DNA of 39,347 nt, from assembly GCF_019247635.1 (NCBI RefSeq), contig NZ_JAFBAR010000112.1, positions 1 through 39,347 on the forward strand, given 5' to 3'. This DNA is from Mycobacterium sp. (GTDB taxonomy: Bacteria; Actinomycetota; Actinomycetes; Mycobacteriales; Mycobacteriaceae). The notes under the pieces are model-generated. The model was not told the DNA's origin and ran no database searches. It saw only the letters and a program-made list of their open reading frames with translations. The translations under genes and the position numbers were made by a program. Each line of letters begins with the position of its first letter. Position 1 is the stretch's first letter. Positions 31,819 through 38,892 of the stretch are shown here, in pieces.

Positions 31819-32139
31819 CTAAGCGTCCGGGCGGTGATCGATCGTCGTCTCGAGCAGGCGCATCACCGGCGGCGGATCAAGCTGCAGCGCGTCGGACAGG
31901 TGCAGCTGGCGGGAGTGGGCCAGCATGTTGTCCAACACCGACTGCAGGTCGTCCGCTTCGATCTCGTAAAGCGCCACATATGGGCCGTCGCCGCCAATCG
32001 GTCGCAAGCGGCGTGCCGAGACGAACCCGTCCAGCGCCAGCAGTTCTTTGAGATGCACGTCGTTGTACCAGGCGTTGTACTCCTGGTCGCGGTCCGGTGA
32101 CGTGGGCCGACTCTCGACGTAGATGATCCCCTTGGCCAT
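31819..32139 (-). CDS. Small dimeric alpha/beta-barrel protein (EthD/DUF4286-like)
   Basis: 106 residues with the ferredoxin-like barrel pattern: GIIYVESRPTSPDRDQEYNAWYNDVHLKELL, then DGFVSARRLRPIGGDGPYVALYEIEADD. The block EYNAWYNDVHL is typical of EthD/DUF4286-like proteins, which form dimers and sometimes bind or protect reactive substrates. The ATG at 32139 follows AAGAGGTGG; longer ORF starts are not supported. It lies 22 bases after the ferredoxin gene on the same strand and is likely co-transcribed. The exact function is unknown. Confidence 0.78.
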   Translation of the reverse strand: MAKGIIYVESRPTSPDRDQEYNAWYNDVHLKELLALDGFVSARRLRPIGGDGPYVALYEIEADDLQSVLDNMLAHSRQLHLSDALQLDPPPVMRLLETTIDHRPDA

Positions 32140-32161
32140 GTCGCCACCTCTTCCGTGACTG

Positions 32162-32461
32162 TTACTCGTAGTGCACAGTGATCGACGCCGTGTCGGGCAC
32201 ACCCTGGCACGTCAGAATGTAGCCCTCGGCCACCTCGTCGTCATCGAGCGCGTCGTTGACGCGCATGGTCGCGCTACCCTCGCTGAGCCTGGCCATGCAC
32301 GTGCCGCAGTTGCCGGCTTCGCAGTTGAACGGGGGATTGAGCCCCGCCCGCCGCGCGCTTTCCAGCAGCGTCTCGCCGGGAACCAGCGGCACGGACACCT
32401 TCTTGCGGTCGAGGTGGATTGTCACCGTGCCGACCTCGGTCGCTTCTGCGGCCAGCTCCAC
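32162..32461 (-). CDS. Plant-type [2Fe-2S] ferredoxin
   Basis: 99 residues from a GTG at 32461 preceded by AAAGGAG. The cluster ligands follow the plant-type spacing: NCEAGNCGTCMA gives C-x4-C-x2-C and LTCQG gives the fourth Cys. It is a small cytoplasmic electron carrier. No reductase or terminal oxygenase is encoded in the immediate neighbourhood, so its partner must be elsewhere or be one of the module B enzymes. It is divergent from the acyl-CoA ligase across a region with a palindrome. Confidence 0.92.
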   Translation of the reverse strand: MELAAEATEVGTVTIHLDRKKVSVPLVPGETLLESARRAGLNPPFNCEAGNCGTCMARLSEGSATMRVNDALDDDEVAEGYILTCQGVPDTASITVHYE

Positions 32462-32502
32462 CGTGATCGCTCCTTTCGACGGGCCCCGTACTTGCGTTCT
32501 TC

Positions 32503-32523
32503 AGTATAGAGAATACTATTCTC
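32503..32523. promoter_or_regulatory. Palindromic operator candidate between ferredoxin and acyl-CoA ligase
   Basis: GAGAATACTATTCTC at 32509-32523 is a perfect 6-bp inverted repeat around ACT. It overlaps a second inverted repeat, AGTAT (32503-32507) with ATACT (32513-32517). TATACT on the minus strand (32508-32503) is a good -10 for the ferredoxin gene, so a bound repressor would block it. A related palindrome lies at 38707-38721. A TetR-type regulator is the usual binder of such sites; none is encoded in module B. Confidence 0.5.
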
Positions 32524-32566
32524 GTCAGGCGATAGGATCTTCTCAAGACTGTCGGGAGGACAGGAC

Positions 32567-33988
32567 GTGACCGACGCGGCCGCGCTCGTGTTCGAAGAGC
32601 GGCGGTTCGGCCTTCCCCAGCTCGACGCGATGGCCGACGGGCTGGCTTCGGCCCTGAGCAAGGACGGTGCGAACGCGGGCGAGCGGGTCGCGGTGATGGC
32701 GTCCAACCGGCCGGAGTTCGTCGCCGCGTTGCTGGCCATCTGGCGGCTGGGCGCCGCGGCGGTGCTGATCAGCCCCGCCTGGAAGCGCGCCGAGGTTGAA
32801 CACGCACTGGCGCTGACCAACCCGGCCCGCGCGGTTGGCGACCACCCGGTGCTGGCCGGGCTGATGCCGATGCTGCACCTGGACGAACCGGTGCCCGCTG
32901 CCGAGCCCGCGCCCCGTCGGGTCCGCCGTGACGGCGACGCCCTGCTGGTGTTCAGCTCCGGCACCACCGGGCTGCCAAAGGCCGTCCGGCACACCCACGC
33001 CTCGTTGGATGCGGCCATTGGGCACTGGCGTCATGCGTTGCAGCTCACCGGCCGCGATCGCATCCAGGTCGTCACGCCGCCATCACACATCCTCGGCCTG
33101 CTCAACATCCTTACGGCGCTGCGGACCGGCGCATGGCTGCGGCTGCATCGGCGGTTCGACATCGACCGGATGCTGAGCCATATCGAGAAGGATTGCATCA
33201 CAATCGAAATGGCCGTCGCACCTATCGCAATGGCCATCGCCTCACACCCCGAGCTCGAGTCCTATGACCTGTCATCGCTGCGGTTCATCATGTGGGGGGC
33301 GACGCCGGTCAGTGCCGACATCGCCGAGGTCGTGACCCGACGTACCGGCGTTGGTTGGGTTCCCGCGTACGGCACCACGGAGCTGCCTGTCATCGCATGT
33401 AATCCGCTGACCGGGGCACGGCTGGACGCGGTCGGACGACCGGTGCCGGGCGTGGAGGTTCGGGTGGTGTCGCTGGAGACGGGCCTGCCGGTGTGTCCGG
33501 GCGAGGTCGGTGAGATCCAGGCGCGGTCGACTTCGCTGATGGCCGGTTACCTGCCCGCCGAGGCAACCGCGGAGGTGTGCTGCGGGGATTTTCAAAGTTG
33601 GTACCGGACCGGGGATGTCGGTTGGGTAGACGTCGACGGTTGGCTGCGGATCACCGATCGCGTCAAGGAGATGATCAAGGTGCGTGGCTTCCAGGTCGCG
33701 CCGGCTGAAATCGAGACTGTGCTGCACGGCCATCCAGCCGTCAAAGATTGTGCGGTATTCGGCATTCCCGACGACGCCAGCGGAGAGGCGGTCGTGGCCG
33801 CCGTCGCCACCCACGCGCCCGGTAATCCCGCGCTCGCCACGGACCTGATCGCCCGCGTGGATGCGAGGTTGGCGTCCTACAAGCGGCTCAGCCGCGTGGT
33901 GTTCGTGCCGGAGATTCCTCGCCTACCCTCGGGCAAGGTGCTGCGCCGAGTGCTCAAGGAGAGCTATGGATGTACGTCTGACAGCTGA
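32567..33988 (+). CDS. AMP-forming acyl-CoA synthetase (ANL superfamily)
   Basis: 473 residues from a GTG at 32567 with GGGAGG about 7 nt upstream. The P-loop-like signature is LLVFSSGTTGLPKAVRHTH. AYGTTELP is motif A5. WYRTGDVGWVDVDGWLRITDR contains the Asp that binds ribose. VKEMIKVRGFQVAPAEIE and PSGKVLRRVLKE supply the hinge and catalytic Lys. It activates a carboxylic acid to acyl-CoA through an acyl-adenylate. It is slightly shorter than the 500-560 residues usual for FadD proteins, mainly at the N-terminus. It heads the operon of the dehydrogenase pair, so it likely makes the substrate for them. Confidence 0.92.
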   Translation: MTDAAALVFEERRFGLPQLDAMADGLASALSKDGANAGERVAVMASNRPEFVAALLAIWRLGAAAVLISPAWKRAEVEHALALTNPARAVGDHPVLAGLMPMLHLDEPVPAAEPAPRRVRRDGDALLVFSSGTTGLPKAVRHTHASLDAAIGHWRHALQLTGRDRIQVVTPPSHILGLLNILTALRTGAWLRLHRRFDIDRMLSHIEKDCITIEMAVAPIAMAIASHPELESYDLSSLRFIMWGATPVSADIAEVVTRRTGVGWVPAYGTTELPVIACNPLTGARLDAVGRPVPGVEVRVVSLETGLPVCPGEVGEIQARSTSLMAGYLPAEATAEVCCGDFQSWYRTGDVGWVDVDGWLRITDRVKEMIKVRGFQVAPAEIETVLHGHPAVKDCAVFGIPDDASGEAVVAAVATHAPGNPALATDLIARVDARLASYKRLSRVVFVPEIPRLPSGKVLRRVLKESYGCTSDS

Positions 33989-34871
33989 ACAGCAACAATT
34001 ACGTGACGCGGCCGCGAAGATGGCCGACGATCTCGGGCCCGGCGCGGTGCAAGACTTGGCCGACGAGAGCCGAATCTCGCGTCTGGACAAGCAGATTGAG
34101 ATGGCAGGCTGGCGATCGCTGCGCTCCGACGGTGCCTCGGGTGTCGAAGTGGCAATAGTCGCAGAGGAATTCGGGCGCCGACTGGTGGACGCGCCCTTCC
34201 TCGGTCCGGTGCTTGCCGACGACATCTCCCGCCACCTTGACACCGAGGCACGCCGGGCAACGATCGCGTTCGGTGAGCGCGCCATCGATGCGCGCGGATA
34301 CGAGCGTGCCCTGTGGCTTTCGGGCACCACCGTCCTGGCGGCCGATCTGGTCGACGGCAATGCCGGCGCTGATTTGACCAGGGCCAGCGCGGAAGTCGCG
34401 GCCTCGCGGGCCGCCGTAGGTGAGGTGTCCGATGACGTCGCCGAGCGATGGCAGGCCCTGGCGCTGGTCGCCACGACGGCGGATCTGGTGGGAACGGCGC
34501 GCGGCGCGCACGCCGTAGCGTGTGACTACGCGAAAATCCGCGAACAGTACGGCAAGACGATCGGCTCGTATCAAGCCGTCGCCCATCTGCTGGCCGAAAG
34601 CCTGGCGCTGATCGAGGGTTCGGTCAGTGTGCTGCGGCATGCCGCGTGGGCGGTCGACGAACTGGCGCCGTCCGAAGCGATCCGGGCCGCGCGGATAGCG
34701 AAGGTCTACTGCGAGCGCGCCAGCCGGACCGTCTGTGAGACGGCGGTGCAGGTGCACGGCGGTATCGGCAATACGTGGGAATGCGTGGTGCATGTGTATC
34801 TGCGCCGGGCCCTGACATCGGCCGAGCTGTGGCCGGCAAGCCTGAAGGAGGTCGGCCTTGGACTTTCGTGA
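33966..34871 (+). CDS. Acyl-CoA dehydrogenase, small subunit of a heteromeric pair
   Basis: 301 residues from an ATG at 33966 with AAGGAG just upstream; it overlaps the ligase by 23 nt. RLTAEQQQLRDAAAKMADDLG is a typical start. IREQYGKTIGSYQAVAHLLAE and VHGGIGNTWECVVHVYLRRA are C-terminal blocks. It is shorter than a standalone dehydrogenase (about 380), lacking parts of the middle beta domain, as in the FadE28/FadE29 (ChsE-type) heterotetramers of mycobacteria. With the next gene it should form an alpha2beta2 enzyme for bulky acyl-CoAs. Confidence 0.87.
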   Translation: MDVRLTAEQQQLRDAAAKMADDLGPGAVQDLADESRISRLDKQIEMAGWRSLRSDGASGVEVAIVAEEFGRRLVDAPFLGPVLADDISRHLDTEARRATIAFGERAIDARGYERALWLSGTTVLAADLVDGNAGADLTRASAEVAASRAAVGEVSDDVAERWQALALVATTADLVGTARGAHAVACDYAKIREQYGKTIGSYQAVAHLLAESLALIEGSVSVLRHAAWAVDELAPSEAIRAARIAKVYCERASRTVCETAVQVHGGIGNTWECVVHVYLRRALTSAELWPASLKEVGLGLS

Positions 34872-35955
34872 TTCGCCGCAGGAAGCCGACTTTCGGCAGC
34901 GCTTGCGTTCCTGGCTTTCGGCGCACGCCAAAAGGTACTCCGGCTCGGGAGACGAGTACTGGGCATACATGGCCGAATGGCATCGGGCGCTGTACCAGAA
35001 CGGCTTCTTCGGGCTGTCCTGGCCACGCGACTACGGCGGACAGGACCTGCCGCCGGTGTACGACGTCATCGTCGACGAAGAGCTGGTCCGTGCTGGCGCC
35101 CCGCCGCGCCCCAGCGTCGGCTACCTGGTTTACGGCATCGGCAGGCACGCCAACGAAGAAGTGCGGCAACGCTTTCTGCCCGGCATCATCGACGGCACCG
35201 AGCGGTGGTGTCAGGGCTTCAGCGAGCCGGGCGCGGGCTCCGATCTGGCGTCGCTGTCCACCACCGCCACCCGCGAGGGTGACAACTACGTGGTGCACGG
35301 ACACAAGATCTGGACCAGCTACTCCGACGTGGCGGACTGGTGTCTGCTCCTGGCCCGCACGGATCCAGGCGCCAAGCGGCACCGTGGCCTGTCGGCGTTC
35401 GTCCTCGCGATGAAACAGCCTGGCGTCCAACAGCGGCCGCTGCGGATGATGAACGGAGTCACGAACGAGTTCGGCCAGGTGTTCTTCGACGGCGCTACGG
35501 TCCCGGCGAACCGCATGGTCGGTTCTCCCGGGGACGGCTGGACGGTCGCCATGACCGTCGTCGGGCACGAACGCGAGCCGTCCACGCTCGGATACGCGGC
35601 CCGCTACGGCAAGCTGGTTCGAGAACTGGTGGCGCGCTGGGACGGTCAGGACGATCTGGTGCCGGACGAACTCGCATGGGCAGCGGTCCAATCGGAGATG
35701 CTGACCCACCATGTGCGGCGAAGGCTGTCCGAACAACTCGACGGCGTCTCGCACGGGCCGGAGGGATCGCTGGACAAACTGCTGATGACCTGGGTCGAAC
35801 AAGCCGTGGGGCACGCCGCGCTGGCCGTCAGCGGCACCCGGGACCCAGACCTGCTCAGCGCCTACCTCTACAGCCGCGCGCAAAGCGTGATGGGTGGGAC
35901 TTCACAGATACAGAAAAACATCATCGCTTCGCGCATCTTGGGACTAGGAGTCTGA
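34858..35955 (+). CDS. Acyl-CoA dehydrogenase, large subunit of the heteromeric pair
   Basis: 365 residues. The start is a TTG at 34858, supported by AAGGAGG upstream and by an overlap with the preceding stop; this matches the protein start MDFRDSPQEADFRQRLRSWL. QGFSEPGAGSDLASLSTTAT, GHKIWTSYSDVADWCLLLAR and MGGTSQIQKNIIASRILGLG are family blocks. The C-terminal position that is Glu in medium-chain enzymes is Gly (MGGTSQ), as in the mycobacterial heteromeric dehydrogenases; a base elsewhere is expected. FAD-dependent alpha,beta-dehydrogenation within module B is inferred. Confidence 0.9.
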   Translation: MDFRDSPQEADFRQRLRSWLSAHAKRYSGSGDEYWAYMAEWHRALYQNGFFGLSWPRDYGGQDLPPVYDVIVDEELVRAGAPPRPSVGYLVYGIGRHANEEVRQRFLPGIIDGTERWCQGFSEPGAGSDLASLSTTATREGDNYVVHGHKIWTSYSDVADWCLLLARTDPGAKRHRGLSAFVLAMKQPGVQQRPLRMMNGVTNEFGQVFFDGATVPANRMVGSPGDGWTVAMTVVGHEREPSTLGYAARYGKLVRELVARWDGQDDLVPDELAWAAVQSEMLTHHVRRRLSEQLDGVSHGPEGSLDKLLMTWVEQAVGHAALAVSGTRDPDLLSAYLYSRAQSVMGGTSQIQKNIIASRILGLGV

Positions 35956-36723
35956 ATGTACGATATGCCAACCGAAATCGACGTTCGGGCCGACGGGCCG
36001 CTGCGGATCATCACGCTGAACCGTCCGGACGCCCTCAACGCCGTCAACGACAACCTACATGTCGGACTCGCGCGACTGTGGCAGCGATTGACCGATGATG
36101 CCACCGCCCGCGCGGCGGTGCTGACAGGCAGTGGTAAGGCGTTCTCGGCCGGCGGCGATTTCGCATATCTCGCCGAACTGGCTCAAGACGCCGACCTGCG
36201 CGCCAAGACGATCCGGGATGGCCGCGAGATCGTGCTGGGCATGGCGCGTTGCCGCATTCCCGTGGTGGCAGCGGTCAATGGCCCGGCCGTCGGGCTTGGC
36301 TGCAGTTTGGTCGCGCTAAGCGACATTGTGTACATCGCCAGAGACGCCTTCCTGGCCGACCCGCACGTGCAGGTGGGTTTGGTGGCGGCTGACGGTGGGC
36401 CGCTGACCTGGCCCCTGCACATCTCCTTGATGCTGGCCAAGGAATATGCGTTGACCGGCACCAAGATTCGCGCTGAGCGGGCCGTCGAACTCGGCCTAGC
36501 CAACCATGTCGTCGACGATCCGGTCGCCGAGGCGCTGACCTGCGCGAAGCGAATTCTGGAGTTGCCCCAGCAGGCGGTGGAGAGCACCAAGCGGGTGCTC
36601 AACATTCATCTGGAGCGCGCCGTGCTGGCCAGCATCGACTACGCGCTGTCCGCCGAGCACCAGTCGTTCGTTACCGAGGACTTTCGGACCATCGTCGCCA
36701 AGCTCAACGCCGGCAAGAACTGA
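35956..36723 (+). CDS. Crotonase-fold protein lacking both hydratase glutamates
   Basis: 255 residues from an ATG at 35956 with TAGGAG upstream, overlapping nothing. The crotonase oxyanion loops are present: GSGKAFSAGGDF and NGPAVGLGCSL. By position, rat enoyl-CoA hydratase Glu144 corresponds to S117 (GCSLVALSD) and Glu164 to H137 (DPHVQVGL). Without these it is unlikely to be an ordinary hydratase; isomerase, hydrolase, decarboxylase or ring-opening roles remain possible. VAADGGPLTWPL is seen in actinobacterial members of this branch. It is the last gene of module B before a strong terminator. Confidence 0.88.
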   Translation: MYDMPTEIDVRADGPLRIITLNRPDALNAVNDNLHVGLARLWQRLTDDATARAAVLTGSGKAFSAGGDFAYLAELAQDADLRAKTIRDGREIVLGMARCRIPVVAAVNGPAVGLGCSLVALSDIVYIARDAFLADPHVQVGLVAADGGPLTWPLHISLMLAKEYALTGTKIRAERAVELGLANHVVDDPVAEALTCAKRILELPQQAVESTKRVLNIHLERAVLASIDYALSAEHQSFVTEDFRTIVAKLNAGKN

Positions 36724-36794
36724 GCCCATCGGCTAACTGCGGGGGTGTAGTTCTTTTGGTCCCAACGATCTTCGTGCGACTTGTGTTCCTCAGC

Positions 36795-36840
36795 AAGCGC
36801 TGTTGGACCGCCCCTTAGGGGCGGCCCAACAGCAGCGCTT
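36795..36840. terminator. Strong stem-loop terminator between convergent genes
   Basis: CTGTTGG (36800-36806) pairs with CCAACAG (36826-36832) and CCGCCCC (36808-36814) with GGGGCGG (36818-36824), a 15-bp stem with one mismatch and a TTA loop. AGCGC flanks extend it outwards with a small bulge. It sits between the end of module B (36723) and the convergent CsbD gene (36847) and should stop transcription in both directions. There is no long T-tract, as usual in mycobacteria. Confidence 0.75.
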
Positions 36841-36846
36841 GCTCGT

Positions 36847-37083
36847 TTACTTGGCAGCCTTCTGGCGGCCCTCGGCCGCGTTCTTGGCTGCGCGTGACGC
36901 CTCGGCCTTGGCCTCATTCTTGGCGACGTCGCGTTGTGCCTGCGCCTTGTCCTGCTGGGCGCGGCCTTCCTTGCGGAGACCTTCGTGGTTGAACACGATG
37001 CCAATGACTTCCTTGGCCTTGCCCACCGCGTCCTCGATGACGCCCTTGACGGCTTCCACCGGTCCCGTGCTGCGCTCACTCAT
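36847..37083 (-). CDS. CsbD-like general stress protein (microaggregate-binding-protein type)
   Basis: 78 residues from an ATG at 37083, preceded by AAAGAGAGGAG; the longer ORF start at 37176 is not used. PVEAVKGVIEDAVGKAKEVIG is the CsbD block. The C-terminal half is a Lys/Ala/Glu-rich amphipathic helix (KAQAQRDVAKNEAKAEASRA, then AKNAAEGRQKAAK). CsbD-type proteins are induced by general stress in Gram-positive bacteria and their biochemical role is unknown. A SigF-like promoter lies 33 bases upstream, which fits a stress regulon. Confidence 0.85.
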   Translation of the reverse strand: MSERSTGPVEAVKGVIEDAVGKAKEVIGIVFNHEGLRKEGRAQQDKAQAQRDVAKNEAKAEASRAAKNAAEGRQKAAK

Positions 37084-37115
37084 GTTGCGCTCCTCTCTTT
37101 GGGGTCCCTTGACCA

Positions 37116-37141
37116 ATACCCCGCGAGAGCGGTGCTGCAAC
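37116..37141 (-). promoter_or_regulatory. SigF-like promoter for the CsbD gene
   Basis: On the minus strand GTTG (37141-37138) and GGGTAT (37121-37116) are spaced by 16 nt, close to the mycobacterial SigF pattern GTTT-N15-17-GGGTA. It ends 33 bases before the CsbD start codon. Position and gene function both support it; the -35 has one mismatch. Confidence 0.5.
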
Positions 37142-37231
37142 GTATACGCGGCCAACAGCACTGTGGGCTCGGTCACTCCGGCCGTCTACCTGCGGCCTAG
37201 CTGGGCGCGGAAGCGAGAATGCATAGGAAGG

Positions 37232-37534
37232 CTATGCGCGGCGGAACAGGCGAAGCAGCCAGAGCAGAATGACCGCACCCAAGATGGCCGTGAACAACGT
37301 GAACCACCAACCACCGCTGGCGGTGTCGACGAAGAAGCTGAGCAGGAATCCACCCAACAGAGCACCCACGACTCCGATCACAATGTCCAGAAGCAGGCCT
37401 TCCTTGGTCTTCATGATCATGCCCGCGATCCAACCGGCGAGCGCTCCGATAATGATGTAGCCGACCCAGCCAACGCTGGTCAGCGTTGTCGAGCGAGCCA
37501 GGATTTCAGTCGTAGCCAACGTGTCCATGTTCAT
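37232..37534 (-). CDS. GlsB/YeaQ/YmgE-family (transglycosylase-associated) membrane protein
   Basis: 100 residues from an ATG at 37534 (an ATG two codons on, at 37528, is equally possible; AGAGGTGGAG precedes both). After a hydrophilic start it has three membrane helices: GYIIIGALAGWIAGMIM, LLLDIVIGVVGALLGGFLLS and LFTAILGAVILLWLLRLF. The GYIIIGALAGWIAG and DIVIGVVGALLGGFL blocks define the family. Such proteins are small inner-membrane, stress-linked proteins of unknown mechanism. A GGGTAT box at 37589-37584 (minus) suggests SigF-type control shared with the CsbD gene downstream. Confidence 0.87.
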   Translation of the reverse strand: MNMDTLATTEILARSTTLTSVGWVGYIIIGALAGWIAGMIMKTKEGLLLDIVIGVVGALLGGFLLSFFVDTASGGWWFTLFTAILGAVILLWLLRLFRRA

Positions 37535-37583
37535 CTCCACCTCTGCGAGCACGCTCAGCGATCGCCGAGCCGTGCAGCGTTGA

Positions 37584-37609
37584 ATACCCGGCGCAGGGCC
37601 AATTCACCG
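37584..37609 (-). promoter_or_regulatory. Possible SigF-type -10 box for the GlsB/YeaQ gene
   Basis: GGGTAT reads on the minus strand at 37589-37584, about 50 bases before the start codon. At the expected -35 distance only a weak CGGTG/GGTG is present. The same -10 box occurs before the neighbouring CsbD gene. The rest of 37535-37735 holds nothing I can support. Confidence 0.3.
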
Positions 37610-37735
37610 GCCCAATTCGACGCATGCAGAACAATAGTGGCGGAACGGCCAACTCGACTCGGGGAGGTGCGCCGGCCGGCCGTGTGCCCGTGGTGGCCTA
37701 GCCTCACACGGGATGCCGCCCCTGGTTGGAACAGG

Positions 37736-38593
37736 TCAACCGTCTGCGCGCCGGAGGAATTCGCGCATTACCCGATCGAACCTTTCGGGCTCTTCCAAGA
37801 AGGGCATGTGCGCGCTGGACTCGAACAGCTCGAACCGCGAGCCGGCAATCCGCCGGTGCATGTCCTGCATGTGGTCGGGTGAGCATTCGTCATACCTGCC
37901 GGCCAAGAGCAGGGTGGGCAGCGTGATCTCGGCCAACCGTTCGACGACGTCCCAGTCACGGATGGTGCCGACGATGCGAAAGTCGCTGGGGCCAAACATA
38001 GTTTCGAATATCTCGGCGCCCATGTTGCGGAATGCGTCCTCGAGTTCGCCGGGCCAGGGGTGAACTCGGCAAAGATAGGTCTCGTTCCAGGTCCTGACGG
38101 CGGCCTGGTAATCGGCGGCGTGTGTCGTGCCGGCGGCTTCATGTCGGTCGATGGCGGATTGCGTCGCCGGGTCCAGCTCCGACTTCAACTGGGTCACATG
38201 CGCTGAAAACTGGGGGATGGACGCGGTGCTGTTGGAGATCGTGAGGCTCACGGCGCCCGAGGTCACGTCGAGGACATACTGTTGGGCCAGCATGCCACCC
38301 CACGAGTTGCCGAAGATGTGAAAACGGTTCAGGTCCAGCGCTTTTACCACCGCATCCAGTTCCGCCACGGAGCGTTGCATGGTCCAAAGTCTGGCGTTGG
38401 AGGGACATTCGGACTTCCCGCAGCCGAGCTGATCCCAGAAAATCACTTCCCGTTCGTCGGCCAACCGTTCCAGCGACCGGATGTAGTTGTGCGGCAGGCC
38501 GGGCCCGCCGTGCACCGCGAGCAGCGGTAGGCCTGGCCCGTCGCCGACTCGTTCGAACCAGACGTTGCCACCTGGGACCGCGATCGTCCCCAT
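37736..38593 (-). CDS. Alpha/beta hydrolase, proline-iminopeptidase-like
   Basis: 285 residues from an ATG at 38593 with AGGAGG 5 nt upstream, preferred over an ORF start at 38632. LLAVHGGPGLPHNYI is the oxyanion HGGPG motif of proline iminopeptidases. FGNSWGGMLAQQY is the nucleophile elbow (Ser in G-x-S-x-G). The Asp in GRYDECSPDHM and the His in SSAHMPFLEEPERF complete the triad. DQLGCGKSE is also typical. There is no signal peptide. Members cleave N-terminal proline, amides, esters or lactones. Its position beside a catabolic module allows an ester or lactone hydrolase role; the sequence alone favours the peptidase S33 family only at family level. Confidence 0.87.
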   Translation of the reverse strand: MGTIAVPGGNVWFERVGDGPGLPLLAVHGGPGLPHNYIRSLERLADEREVIFWDQLGCGKSECPSNARLWTMQRSVAELDAVVKALDLNRFHIFGNSWGGMLAQQYVLDVTSGAVSLTISNSTASIPQFSAHVTQLKSELDPATQSAIDRHEAAGTTHAADYQAAVRTWNETYLCRVHPWPGELEDAFRNMGAEIFETMFGPSDFRIVGTIRDWDVVERLAEITLPTLLLAGRYDECSPDHMQDMHRRIAGSRFELFESSAHMPFLEEPERFDRVMREFLRRADG

Positions 38594-38694
38594 AGGACCT
38601 CCTGTGCTCGGTTGGCAGACGCAGGATCGCACGATCGGCGCCGAGGTGTGCGATTCTGCGACTATTCGCGGGTCAGGGCGCCTTGCAACGCGAA

Positions 38695-38721
38695 CTCTCG
38701 CGATGAGAGAATCATGTTCTC
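38695..38721. promoter_or_regulatory. Overlapping palindromes upstream of the thiolase remnant and meaB-like gene
   Basis: GAGAATCATGTTCTC at 38707-38721 is an inverted repeat with arms GAGAA/TTCTC, closely like GAGAATACTATTCTC at 32509-32523. It overlaps CTCTC/GAGAG (38695-38699 and 38705-38709). It lies in the 38594-38892 region between the divergent hydrolase and the MeaB-like gene. A common regulator for both sites is inference from similarity. Confidence 0.45.
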
Positions 38722-38729
38722 GTCCGCAG

Positions 38730-38889
38730 ATGGAGAAACCCGTGAGCCGCGAGGAGATGGACGCGTGGGCATCACCCCCGCCGCGACACCACGATGGACA
38801 AACTGGCTACGCTCAAGCCGCTGCATCCGGAGATCGCATCGAGCGATCGGCTTGGGGCCGACCCGCGCTGGCTTGAAGTCGCCCCGTAA
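38730..38889 (+). pseudogene. Thiolase remnant just upstream of the meaB-like gene
   Basis: From ATG 38730 one frame reads VSREEMDAWA, as in acetyl-CoA acetyltransferases (VSRE.MD.WA). A second frame then reads RRDTTMDKLATLKPLHPE, matching the thiolase block TT.EKLATLKP, and ends in a TAA at 38887-38889. The segment normally between them (about 50-60 residues), the N-terminal half with its Cys and the whole C-terminal domain are missing. Two frames and several deletions show a decayed thiolase gene. It precedes the meaB-like ATG by 3 bases, so the old operon start may still drive that gene. Confidence 0.62.
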
Positions 38890-38892
38890 GTA

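Noticed and set aside
32509..32523. KstR-type operator between ferredoxin and ligase
   Set aside because: KstR sites follow AAC-N2-GTT. This palindrome has a 3-nt centre and AAT/ATT arms, so it does not fit; an unidentified regulator is more likely.
34624..35883. 419-codon minus-strand ORF opposite the dehydrogenase pair
   Set aside because: No protein-like motifs; it crosses the boundary of two well-supported plus-strand genes.
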